The notes under the pieces were generated by a model. The model searched no databases and was not told the origin of the DNA. It worked only from the letters and a program-made list of their open reading frames with translations. Positions 1-7,854 of a stretch of DNA of 64,000 bases are shown here, piece by piece (the first letter of the stretch is position 1; every line of letters starts with the position of its first letter). The position numbers and the translations under genes were made by a program. The DNA lies in assembly GCA_026392255.1 (NCBI GenBank), contig JAPLCJ010000017.1, positions 124,001 to 188,000 on the forward strand, read 5' to 3'. This stretch comes from Solirubrobacterales bacterium (GTDB lineage: Bacteria; Actinomycetota; Thermoleophilia; Solirubrobacterales; Solirubrobacteraceae).

Positions 1-1031
1 TGGTGATCGGCGAAGCAGAAGTACTCGGCCAGGTCCGCAGCGCCTTTGACGTAGCGCTGGAAGCTGGGACCACAGGACCACTCCTGAACCGCCTCTTCCA
101 ATCTGCCCTCCGCACCGGCAAGCGCGTCAGAACTGAGACAGCCATTGGCGAACGCTCAATGAGCATCTCCACCGTGGCTGCGTCCCTCGCACGCGAACTA
201 CTTGGAGACCTTGACGGTTCACGTGTAGTAATCCTCGGAGCCGGCGAAACCGCTGAGCTAGCCGCCAAAGCCCTCAGCGCATATGGCGCCCAGACTGTCT
301 TCCTTGCCAACCGCCGTCGTAACCGGGCCCTCGCGCTCGCCCAGAAGTTCGAAGGCAAAGCGATCTTCCTTGACGGCCTTCCGGACCAACTCCACAAGGC
401 GGATGTCGTGATCGGCGCAACATCATCACCGCACCCGATTGTCACCGCTGACGAGCTCGACCAAGTTGTCCGCTTACGCAACGGTCGGCCGCTCGTACTG
501 ATTGACCTTGCAGTGCCCCGCGACATCGAGGCAGCCTGTGGTGACCTTCCCGGGGTCACAGTGCGGGACATTGACGACCTTCAAGCCGTTGTTGACCGCA
601 ACAAGTCCGTCCGGGCCGCAGAGGCTGGACTGGCCGAGGACATCGTTGAGGACGAGATCGGAATCTTTGCCCAGTGGCTTGGAACCCTTGACGCAGTGCC
701 AACCATCCGCGACCTACGGACGCGCGGTGAAGAGGTTGCCGACGCTGTTATCGCTGAGAACTCTGGCCGCTGGGAGTCACTCACCGACGCCGATCGTCAG
801 CGCGTTGAACTACTCGCCAAGACTGTTGCCCAGCGCCTCCTGCATGAGCCAACAGTTCAGCTCCGCGGTCATGGTAATGACGGTTCACACGGTAGGTTGG
901 AAACAGTGCGTGAGATCTTTGGCCTCGACAAGGTCAAGCTGAGCCAAGAGCCTTCGGAGTCGCTTGATGGCGGCGGCGAAGTGGTCGAGCTCCCACCGCG
1001 TCGCGGTGCGGACAGCGGCCGTAGCCAGTAG
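1..1031 (+). CDS. hemA: glutamyl-tRNA reductase, 5' end missing
   Basis: Reduces glutamyl-tRNA(Glu) to glutamate-1-semialdehyde, the first step of C5-pathway tetrapyrrole synthesis; HemL in this window does the next step. The frame is open from the first base, so the N-terminal catalytic domain with the active-site Cys lies outside the window. What remains begins in the conserved GE.xxLGQV segment, followed by the LFQxAxxxGKRVRTET stretch, an NAD(P)-binding Rossmann motif (VVILGAGETAELAAKAL, near residue 75 of the visible part), and the C-terminal dimerisation helices. The GTG at base 3 is an internal Val, not a start. It stops 10 bases before hemC and leads a hemA-hemC-cobA/hemD-birA operon. 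Confidence 0.95.
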   Translation, partial: VIGEAEVLGQVRSAFDVALEAGTTGPLLNRLFQSALRTGKRVRTETAIGERSMSISTVAASLARELLGDLDGSRVVILGAGETAELAAKALSAYGAQTVFLANRRRNRALALAQKFEGKAIFLDGLPDQLHKADVVIGATSSPHPIVTADELDQVVRLRNGRPLVLIDLAVPRDIEAACGDLPGVTVRDIDDLQAVVDRNKSVRAAEAGLAEDIVEDEIGIFAQWLGTLDAVPTIRDLRTRGEEVADAVIAENSGRWESLTDADRQRVELLAKTVAQRLLHEPTVQLRGHGNDGSHGRLETVREIFGLDKVKLSQEPSESLDGGGEVVELPPRRGADSGRSQ

Positions 1032-1041
1032 GAGTAGCGCA

Positions 1042-1911
1042 GTGCTCAAGGTAGGAAGCCGTGGATCCGCCCTCGCCACAGCCCAAGCACGGACTGTTGT
1101 GGCCGAACTTCCTGATGCCGAGCTGGTTGTAGTCGAGTCGAGCGGCTCACCGTCAGAGGACAAATCGCGCTGGACCAGGTCTTTGGACCAAGCCTTGCTG
1201 GACGGCGATATTGACATCGCCATCCACTCAGCCAAGGATGTTCCCGCTGACAGGCCCGAAGGAATAGTTGCCCTCGGCGTTCCCAAGCGGGAGGATCCAC
1301 GCGACGCCATCTGCGGCGCTAAGTCGCTAGAAGCACTGGCTGAGCAAGCCAAAGTCGGAACATCAAGCCCTCGCCGCACAGCGTTGATAGCTGCCTTTGC
1401 TCCTCATGTTCAAACCGTTGACCTGCGTGGCAATGTCGACACGCGCCTGCGCAAGCTCAGAGAGGGCGAGTGTGACGCTGCGATCCTTGCCCTGGCCGGA
1501 CTCCGCCGTCTTGGCCTTGCTGAGCAAGGGACTGCTTTGGACCCAACTGTCTTTACCCCAGCACCTGGGCAAGGCTCCCTCTTGCTTGAGGGCCGCGCTG
1601 GTGACGACAAAGTGAGGGAACTTGGCGAGCTGGTTAACCACCGTGAGTCAGCGCTGGCACTCGCAGCCGAGCGGTCACTCGTAATCGCCCTTGGGGCTGA
1701 CTGCCACACTGCTGTTGGAGCTTTGGCACAAGTGGAAACAGACTTGATCACACTCGACGCAATCTGCCTCGCACCAGACGGCGCGAGTTGGATCCGCGAT
1801 CGGATTACCGGCCCGGTCCGCGACGCGGCCACACTGGGCACCGAACTCGCCAAGAGTCTGCGTGCCGCTGGAGCCGATGAACTGCTGGCCCTGTCCAGAG
1901 GCGAGGCGTAA
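1042..1911 (+). CDS. hemC: porphobilinogen deaminase (hydroxymethylbilane synthase)
   Basis: Polymerises four porphobilinogens into hydroxymethylbilane in the cytoplasm. The 289-residue protein starts at a GTG (1042) preceded by GGAG at 1031-1034; the frame is open further upstream but that part reads through the hemA end and has no family similarity. Visible signatures: KVGSRGSALATAQ at the N-terminus, DIAIHSAKDVP with the catalytic Asp region, GTSSPRR, RGNVDTRLRKL, and GADCHTAVGA, whose Cys carries the dipyrromethane cofactor. Length is a little short of the usual ~310. The stop overlaps the next ATG by one base (TAATG), implying translational coupling. Confidence 0.95.
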   Translation: MLKVGSRGSALATAQARTVVAELPDAELVVVESSGSPSEDKSRWTRSLDQALLDGDIDIAIHSAKDVPADRPEGIVALGVPKREDPRDAICGAKSLEALAEQAKVGTSSPRRTALIAAFAPHVQTVDLRGNVDTRLRKLREGECDAAILALAGLRRLGLAEQGTALDPTVFTPAPGQGSLLLEGRAGDDKVRELGELVNHRESALALAAERSLVIALGADCHTAVGALAQVETDLITLDAICLAPDGASWIRDRITGPVRDAATLGTELAKSLRAAGADELLALSRGEA

Positions 1912-3410
1912 TGACCGCCCTGCCCGGAACCGTCTACTTGGTCGGTGGTGGCCCTGGTGACCCTGGCCTTATGACCGTCCGTGCGGTCGAGTTGTTGGCA
2001 ACCGCTGATGTGATCATCCACGACAGGCTCATTCCATCCGGATGCCTTGACCTAGTCCGGCATGACGCCAAAGTCATCTCAGTGGGCAAAGAGGGTGGTG
2101 GGCCCTCAACTCCACAGGATGAGATCAACGACCTACTGGTTGAGCACGGTAAGGCGGGAAGCTCAGTCGTAAGACTCAAGGGAGGCGACCCTTTTGTCTT
2201 CGGTCGCGGTGGAGAGGAAGCACTGGTTCTGCGCAACGCTGGGATTAGCTTCGAAGTTGTCCCAGCGGTCACATCTGGGATCGCTGCCCCCGCCTCAGCT
2301 GGCATTCCCGTCACCCAGCGCGGCATGTCAAGCGCAGTCGCGCTCGTTACCGGCCACGAGGACCCAACCAAGCCGGAGACTGCACTCGACTACGCCGGGC
2401 TCGCCGTTTTCCCTGGCACCTTGGTGCTCTACATGGGCGTCAAACGCCTTGATGCGATCACGGAGTCGCTGATCGCCGCTGGACGCCGGGCCGATGAGCC
2501 AGCAGCGCTGATTGAACGCGGAACCATGCCCGGCCAGAAAACCGTTGTTGCCACACTGGAAACCCTTGCCGCGGCTGGCCAGGAAGCTGGCATCAAGGCC
2601 CCAGCAATCACCTTGATCGGCGATGTCGCGTCGCTCCAGCCAGACCTCCACTGGGTTGAACGCCGACCGCTTCATGGCAGGCGAATCGCAGTAACCCGCG
2701 CCCGCGCTCAGGCCGGCAGCCTCTCCGCCCGCCTAACAGCCTTAGGTGCCCAGACTGTTGAGGTTCCGACCATCAGGACCGAGCCAGTCGATGTCGGAAC
2801 CCCACTGGATCCGGCGGGAACCGACCTTCTCTGCATCACCAGCACCAACTCAGTGGACCTCCTGTTTGACCGCATGGCCGCGGGTGGGCTTGACGCGCGA
2901 GCGTTAGCTGGCGTGACTGTTGCCGCGATCGGACCAGGGACCGCCCGGGCACTCGAGGCGAGGGGAATCCGCGCCGACATTGTCCCCCAGCGTTCCATCG
3001 CAGAGGCCCTCGTGGAGGCGATCGCCGCCAGTGGCCGCGGTTACCCGAAGGCAATGATCGTCCGCGCTGAGGAAGCGCGAAATGTCCTTGATGAAGCACT
3101 CGCAGCCCAAGGCTCTGAGGTCTCAGTAGTTGTCCTTTACAGGACCGTCAGAGAGGACCTCACGGACTCCGAGCAGTCAGCCCTCGCGACAGCAGACACC
3201 ATCACCTTCACGTCGGCTTCAACCGTTCGCCATCTGTTGGACGCGATTGGCGGACCGGCTGGTCTTGGGGAGACAAAGCCGCAGCTTGCTTCCATCGGCC
3301 CCATCACAACGGCAGAGCTTGAAGCCCATGGCCTTAGCGCTGATATTGAGGCCGTCGAGCACGACATTGACGGACTGATTGCCGCTCTGACTGCCGACGC
3401 AGCCAGATGA
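1911..3410 (+). CDS. cobA/hemD: uroporphyrinogen-III C-methyltransferase / uroporphyrinogen-III synthase fusion
   Basis: Two-domain enzyme of 499 residues. Residues 1 to about 245 are the SAM-dependent methyltransferase (SUMT) that makes precorrin-2, with the VYLVGGGPGDPGLMT N-terminal motif, VRLKGGDPFVFGRGGEE, and the PAVTSG(I)AAPA.AGIPVTQR segment. Residues about 255-499 are uroporphyrinogen-III synthase (RRIAVTRARAQAGSLSARL start, weakly conserved family). Such fusions are known in several Gram-positive groups. The SUMT half commits carbon to siroheme or cobalamin as well as heme, which matters given the AhbAB-like gene at 43910-44998. The TGA overlaps the birA ATG (ATGA, 3407-3410). Confidence 0.95.
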   Translation: MTALPGTVYLVGGGPGDPGLMTVRAVELLATADVIIHDRLIPSGCLDLVRHDAKVISVGKEGGGPSTPQDEINDLLVEHGKAGSSVVRLKGGDPFVFGRGGEEALVLRNAGISFEVVPAVTSGIAAPASAGIPVTQRGMSSAVALVTGHEDPTKPETALDYAGLAVFPGTLVLYMGVKRLDAITESLIAAGRRADEPAALIERGTMPGQKTVVATLETLAAAGQEAGIKAPAITLIGDVASLQPDLHWVERRPLHGRRIAVTRARAQAGSLSARLTALGAQTVEVPTIRTEPVDVGTPLDPAGTDLLCITSTNSVDLLFDRMAAGGLDARALAGVTVAAIGPGTARALEARGIRADIVPQRSIAEALVEAIAASGRGYPKAMIVRAEEARNVLDEALAAQGSEVSVVVLYRTVREDLTDSEQSALATADTITFTSASTVRHLLDAIGGPAGLGETKPQLASIGPITTAELEAHGLSADIEAVEHDIDGLIAALTADAAR

Positions 3411-4105
3411 AGCCCCTCGGGCTTCCGCGCGTCCACCACAGGGAGATCAACTCCACTAACGACGCAGCCCGCGCTCTCGCGACAGCTGAGGCAGCGCACG
3501 GAACACTCGTAACCGCTGAGGCTCAGACCCAGGGCCGAGGCCGCCAAGGAAGAGTCTGGTCCGCTGTCCCCGGGTCAAGCCTGCTTTGTACGGTGATCCT
3601 GCGCAACCCGCCGGCCTTGCTTCCACTCGCCGCCGGAGTTGCCGTCGCCGAGACACTTGCCGAGTTCGGCCATGACGCGCAGCTGAAGTGGCCCAATGAC
3701 GTTCTTGTCGAGGAGCGCAAGGTGGCGGGCATTCTGGCTGAGGGCCGTCCGAGCGAAGACTGGGCGATCGTCGGGATCGGCCTCAATGTCGCAGTTGCCC
3801 TGGCCGATCTACCCGAGGACTTGCGGGAGACCGCGGCGACAATGGGCCTGGGGACAGATGATGTTGAACCGGTACTTGACGCGCTGCTGCGTAATTTGAG
3901 TCAAGGACTTGAGCAGAGCGACACCGAGCTTCTCGCCGCTTTCAACCAGCGCGACGTCCTGCTTGGCCGTCAGGTCAAGTGGTCAGGCGGAGTCGGTATC
4001 GGTGCTGGAATCGACGGAACCGGACGGCTTATCGTCACGGGCGACGACGGCATCCGTCACCTGCTCGACGCTGGTGAGGTTCACCTCGGCAGCATCATTT
4101 CCTGA
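3407..4105 (+). CDS. birA: biotin--[acetyl-CoA carboxylase] ligase, no DNA-binding domain
   Basis: Transfers biotin through biotinyl-AMP to biotin carboxyl carrier proteins. The 232-residue protein has the ligase core only: STNDAAR near residue 17, the biotin/ATP loop GRGRQGRVW, and KWPNDVLVEERKVAGILAE with the catalytic Lys. It lacks the N-terminal winged helix of E. coli BirA, so it should not be a repressor. ATGA overlap with cobA/hemD shows co-transcription with the heme genes, although no functional link is known. Its last 123 bases are antisense to the end of the convergent helicase gene. Confidence 0.93.
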   Translation: MKPLGLPRVHHREINSTNDAARALATAEAAHGTLVTAEAQTQGRGRQGRVWSAVPGSSLLCTVILRNPPALLPLAAGVAVAETLAEFGHDAQLKWPNDVLVEERKVAGILAEGRPSEDWAIVGIGLNVAVALADLPEDLRETAATMGLGTDDVEPVLDALLRNLSQGLEQSDTELLAAFNQRDVLLGRQVKWSGGVGIGAGIDGTGRLIVTGDDGIRHLLDAGEVHLGSIIS

Positions 4106-6616
4106 GCCGTTAGCGCGCTCTGGATCAGCACCATGGGAGCCGTTCTCCGCCTTCTTTGCCTGTGCGCGTGCGCGCCCTGCGGCTTGAGCCTTGCGGCGCT
4201 CAGGGTCCTGCTGACGTGAACCACGGCGACGGCCGCGACCCTTACCGCCACGCTTGGGGAAGTTCTTCAGCAAGTCTCGCGCAACAGCACTTGGCTGACG
4301 GGCTTGGTAAATCCACGCCTCTCGCAGAGTCCGCTCAGCGTCTGGAGAGTGGGCTGTCGAAGCTGCGAGAACCGAGACAGCAAGTCGACGGTCCTGGTCA
4401 CGCGTGATGTTGGAGATCTTCTTCGCGTTCTTAGCGTGAGCCTGACCTGAGCTGTTGACCAGGAGGCCAAGCAGGCGCTTGGTTTCAGGCCAACGCTGCA
4501 CGGCGTACTCCTCATGCAAATCACGGGTTGCTTCCGCCAGGCGGCGTGTCCAAGCAGCGACCTGCTCACGTGACCCAACTCGCTGCTCTGCCATTGCCAT
4601 CAGCAGAAGGCGGGCTGCCTCGCGGCGCTCATCCTTGCCCCATGTGATTGCATTGTCAACTGCGTCATCAAAGGCCTCATCGTCACCGGAGTTAGCGATG
4701 TCCTGAACCGCCCGCAGCCTTACCTGCCCGGACGTATTACGAGTCAGGGCACTGAGCTGGAACTCGCGCTTGAGCTCACCGCCCTTGTCAAAGTCGAGCA
4801 TTGACCTGACCTTGCGCCAGTTGGCAGGCTGCACTTTTGCTCCAGCTAGCTGTGACCAAGCACGCTGTTCCCCAAAGTCAAGGTGCTCCACTGCGATGCG
4901 CCAAACATCGCGCTTGAAGACCTCGACGCGCCGCGTGTCATCAGTGGTGACGGGAAGAACGCGCTTCTCAACCTTCATGCGCTTACCGCGGCTGCGGCGT
5001 ACAGGACCGATCACAATCGCTCCCCCGCGATACACGTCTCTATCGAGCAGGCTGTGGAGGGTCACAATCGGGTCGTCGTGCTTGGTCGCAGGGTGAACGA
5101 AGTCCACAACAATCCCGGCTTCCTTACCTGGATGGCGGCGGGTTACACGACCCACACGCTGCTGATAGACCCGCTTGGAAGCTGTGGGGGCAAGGTGGAA
5201 GCAGACAGTTGCGCGAGGAGAGTTCCAACCCTCGGCGAGAAGCTGTGCGTTGACGAGTACATCAATCTCGCCTCGCTCGTAATCAGCGAGCATCCGGGCA
5301 AGGTCACCCTTGGGCGTCTCACCACTGACAGCCTGGGCCTTGATACCGATATCGCGGAAGGCACTCGCAACATTGTGTGCGTGCCTGACACCGGCGGTAT
5401 AAACAACACCCGGCGTGTCGCCGAAACGAGTTCTGTAGAGATCCGCAATGGCAAGGTTGAAGGGCAGCTGATCCAGTACCTCGGCAAGCATTTCCTGGTC
5501 GAACTCAGTGTCTACCTCGCCCCGACGAAGTGGGACCTTGGCGATTGTGCGAACGCCTGGGCCCGGCGGGATCCTGATGCAACGCAGCGGGGAGATAACG
5601 CCACGGCGAGCCGCCTGAGCAAGGTCAAACCGTGAGGTCTGCGTTGGGAACAGATCGGTGACATGCCGGGCAATCAACGCGCCAGTTGCGGTCATCCCAA
5701 TAAAGATCGGCCCCTGCCATGCCCTGATGGCAGCACTTGTCTTCTCGCCAAGGGCGGTGTGGGCCTCGTCGCAGATCACGATGGCGTAAGCCGAGGAGAT
5801 CCGGCCAGCGTTGCGCACAAACCACTGGTAGGTCTCAACGGTCACAGGCCCGTCAGCGCGGTCCTCATCGTCAAGCATTGGTGGCGCGATGCGATCTGCA
5901 TACCCGCGTTCGCGCAGCTCGCCTTCGAACTGGTCCACAAGGTTGCGTCGGTGCGTGAGGATCAGCGTTCCGCCGGTGCTCGACCCCTCGACAAAGCCAA
6001 GGGCGGCAACACTCTTACCGGCACCGGTCGCGTGCTCAAACCAGAAGCGGCGCGCCTGATTTGGATCGTCGAGTACCTCTGACGATGCAAGCTCCTCGTC
6101 GCCGGAGTGGTCCTCCACCACTGGCTCTGACTCAGGTTCAGGCTCGGGCTCAGGTTCGTCGAAGTCATCGAGCTCGTCAATCAGGCCCTCTTCCTCTTCC
6201 TCAGCTACCTCTTCCTCAGGCTCGCCTTCGAGCAGCTCAGGGGCGAGCGGGCCAATCACAACATCCTGTGACTCCGCAAGAAGCGCGGTGAGGGTGCCGG
6301 AGAGGGCGTCGATCTGATGCACGCCCAGAACGGTTCCGTCAACCAAGTGGGGCTCTTCATCATCAAGTACGCGCTCAAGGCCAAGCATCAATGACCAGGT
6401 CCGACGCCACTCACGCGAGGGAACCTTGGCACCGGCCTCAATCTCAATCATTGCCGCATCAAGTGCGGACCTGCGTGGAGTCCTCGGGGCAAGAACGACA
6501 GCAGCGTCCTCGCCGTCCCTCAGGAAGGGTTCGCGCGCAAAGTCAGACGCCCGCTTCAGTGCGGCGCTGTCATAGGGGAGGACGGCCTGTTCGACCGTTG
6601 GTTTCGTATTGCCCAT
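3983..6616 (-). CDS. superfamily 2 DEAD/DEAH-box helicase with acidic insert and basic tail
   Basis: 877 residues from the ATG at 6616. Helicase motifs: VHQIDAL (motif 0, ~99-105), Walker A HATGAGKS (195-202), LILTHRRNLVDQ (Ia), DEAH (283-286), MTAT (III, ~308-311), VYTAGVRHA and LLAEGWNSPRA (IV-V), QQRVGRVTRR (VI, ~485-494). Between motif 0 and Walker A lies a strongly acidic low-complexity stretch (about 131-186), an unusual place for an insert. After the helicase core come an alpha-helical region, a Lys/Arg/Gly-rich segment and an acidic Ser/Asp tail, suggesting nucleic acid or ribosome binding. A GTG at 6721 in the same frame has a better Shine-Dalgarno but adds 35 atypical residues; the start is uncertain. 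Substrate unknown; nearest match in style is the ResIII/UvrB-like group. Confidence 0.85.
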   Translation of the reverse strand: MGNTKPTVEQAVLPYDSAALKRASDFAREPFLRDGEDAAVVLAPRTPRRSALDAAMIEIEAGAKVPSREWRRTWSLMLGLERVLDDEEPHLVDGTVLGVHQIDALSGTLTALLAESQDVVIGPLAPELLEGEPEEEVAEEEEEGLIDELDDFDEPEPEPEPESEPVVEDHSGDEELASSEVLDDPNQARRFWFEHATGAGKSVAALGFVEGSSTGGTLILTHRRNLVDQFEGELRERGYADRIAPPMLDDEDRADGPVTVETYQWFVRNAGRISSAYAIVICDEAHTALGEKTSAAIRAWQGPIFIGMTATGALIARHVTDLFPTQTSRFDLAQAARRGVISPLRCIRIPPGPGVRTIAKVPLRRGEVDTEFDQEMLAEVLDQLPFNLAIADLYRTRFGDTPGVVYTAGVRHAHNVASAFRDIGIKAQAVSGETPKGDLARMLADYERGEIDVLVNAQLLAEGWNSPRATVCFHLAPTASKRVYQQRVGRVTRRHPGKEAGIVVDFVHPATKHDDPIVTLHSLLDRDVYRGGAIVIGPVRRSRGKRMKVEKRVLPVTTDDTRRVEVFKRDVWRIAVEHLDFGEQRAWSQLAGAKVQPANWRKVRSMLDFDKGGELKREFQLSALTRNTSGQVRLRAVQDIANSGDDEAFDDAVDNAITWGKDERREAARLLLMAMAEQRVGSREQVAAWTRRLAEATRDLHEEYAVQRWPETKRLLGLLVNSSGQAHAKNAKKISNITRDQDRRLAVSVLAASTAHSPDAERTLREAWIYQARQPSAVARDLLKNFPKRGGKGRGRRRGSRQQDPERRKAQAAGRARAQAKKAENGSHGADPERANGSGNDAAEVNLTSVEQVTDAVVARDDKPSGSVDSSTDTDSA

Positions 6617-6654
6617 CTGAAGGCTCGAGGATCGAGTGTTTTGAAAAGCCAAAA

Positions 6655-6696
6655 CCCGTGAAACGGGCGTCAGCCCGGGAGGGCCGATAACCGGCC
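6655..6696 (-). promoter_or_regulatory. possible attenuator-like leader hairpins upstream of helicase
   Basis: Reading the minus strand there are three short perfect stems: GGCCG/CGGCC (6696-6682), CGGGC/GCCCG (6677-6664) and CCCGT/ACGGG (6667-6655). The last is followed by TTTTGGCTTTT (6654-6644), like an intrinsic terminator. The second and third share bases 6664-6667, so they exclude each other. If translation starts at 6616 this is a 5' leader; if it starts at 6721 it lies inside the coding sequence. Confidence 0.35.
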
Positions 6697-6743
6697 GGCA
6701 GATCGAGGCAATTGGCGCCACGACTTACCTGCTCCCTTCCGTG

Positions 6744-6749
6744 ATTGTA
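6744..6749 (-). promoter_or_regulatory. -10 promoter element for the helicase gene
   Basis: On the minus strand this reads TACAAT, close to the sigma-70 consensus. No convincing -35 is visible at 16-18 bases. Transcription would start near 6737, giving a leader of about 120 bases to the ATG at 6616, or a short leader carrying GGGAG to the GTG at 6721. Confidence 0.5.
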
Positions 6750-6802
6750 GCGTTTTTTGCAGGTTCTGCGGCTGAGCGGCACACATCTGCGAATCTGGGG
6801 GC

Positions 6803-7375
6803 GTGCGCAGCATTCACACACCCCTGAAAACGTTCCTCGGCATCGCATCAGTTGCACTGATCGCCAGCGGCTGCGGGGCGACCGCTACCAGCGAGGTTGG
6901 TCCGACCACGGACGCGTTGAAGGCCGGACTGGCCGGCTCGCCACCCGCCCTCGCCGCGCAACAAGCCCAGATGGGGAAGGTCCTTGACTCGGGTGCCGTC
7001 GGCTTCCAGAAGGCGCTCGCGAGCCTCCGCGGCTACCCAGTGGTGGTCAACGTCTGGGCCTCCTGGTGCGCTCCCTGCCGTTACGAATTCCCCATGCTTG
7101 GCAATGCTTCCCTCAAGCTGGGAAAGACGACCGGATTCTTGGGGATATCAACCCGTGACACCAAATCAGCAGCGCAGGACTTCCTCAACCGCCATCCGGT
7201 CGGTTACCCCTCATGGGCTGACTCAAGTGGCTCGATCGCAAGTACCGTTGGCGCCGCCACTGGCCTTCCAGTCACCGCGATCTATGACAGATCTGGAAAG
7301 CGGTCCTATCTACATCAGGGGCCGTATGACTCTGGGGCAGCGCTAGCCGCCGATGTCAAACGCTACGGAGGTTGA
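6803..7375 (+). CDS. TlpA-family thioredoxin-like lipoprotein
   Basis: Predicted extracytoplasmic thiol-disulfide oxidoreductase of 190 residues. It begins (GTG, after a GGGG run) with a lipoprotein signal, MRSIHTPLKTFLGIASVALIASGC, in which the Cys after ASG would be lipidated. The thioredoxin fold follows with VVNVWASWCAPCRYEFP holding the CxxC pair, then GISTRDTKSAAQDF and GLPVTAIYDRSG with the cis-Pro. Proteins of this type reduce apocytochrome c or other exported disulfides; a cytochrome c is encoded at 39911-40645, but no maturation genes adjoin this one, so the partner is unknown. First gene of tlpA-GNAT-galT-dtd. Confidence 0.85.
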   Translation: MRSIHTPLKTFLGIASVALIASGCGATATSEVGPTTDALKAGLAGSPPALAAQQAQMGKVLDSGAVGFQKALASLRGYPVVVNVWASWCAPCRYEFPMLGNASLKLGKTTGFLGISTRDTKSAAQDFLNRHPVGYPSWADSSGSIASTVGAATGLPVTAIYDRSGKRSYLHQGPYDSGAALAADVKRYGG

Positions 7376-7380
7376 AGCAG

Positions 7381-7854
7381 ATGAGCATTGAGTCCCCACA
7401 CGCTGAAACCTCCTCAACAGGGTCTGCTCCTGAAGTACGCCGCGTGCGAGACGCCGGTGAATTGACGGCGGCGCTTGCCGTGAGGAAGCGCGTCTTCTGC
7501 GAGGAGCAGGGCGTCCCCTCAACTGATGAGCTGGATGGACGAGACTCCGAAGGGCTCCACCTCGTGGCCCTGATCAATGGAACTGTCGTCGCAACCTGCC
7601 GCACCATCTTTGTTGGAGCAACCGCACAGTTCAGCCGTCTTGCCGTTGAGAAAGAGTTCCGCCGACAGGGGATTGCAACACTCCTGCTCAATCAGGCAGA
7701 GGTGGAGTCACGCGCGGCCAAGGCGAGACGCATTGTCCTCCACGCACAGACCTACGCGATGGACCTCTACGAGAGCGTTGGCTATAACTCCCGCGGCAGC
7801 GTGTTCCGGGACGCGGGGATTGACCACGTCGCGATGGAGAAACGGCTTGCCTGA
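7381..7854 (+). CDS. GNAT family N-acetyltransferase
   Basis: 157-residue acyl-CoA-dependent acetyltransferase of the ElaA-like GNAT type. The ATG at 7381 has GGAGG at 7367-7371 with nine bases between; a TTG at 7372 is also in frame but badly placed. The acetyl-CoA-binding loop reads VEKEFRRQGIATLLLNQAE (about residues 85-103), and the end, LHAQTYAMDLYESVGYNSRGSVFRDAGIDHVAM, is typical of ElaA-like members, which open with VRxxVFxxEQGVP as seen here (VRKRVFCEEQGVP). Substrate not known. Its last 8 bases overlap galT. Confidence 0.85.
   Translation: MSIESPHAETSSTGSAPEVRRVRDAGELTAALAVRKRVFCEEQGVPSTDELDGRDSEGLHLVALINGTVVATCRTIFVGATAQFSRLAVEKEFRRQGIATLLLNQAEVESRAAKARRIVLHAQTYAMDLYESVGYNSRGSVFRDAGIDHVAMEKRLA

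Noticed and set aside
6752-6757. T-run as a terminator on the plus strand before tlpA
   Set aside because: No hairpin precedes it, and it lies in the helicase promoter spacer.
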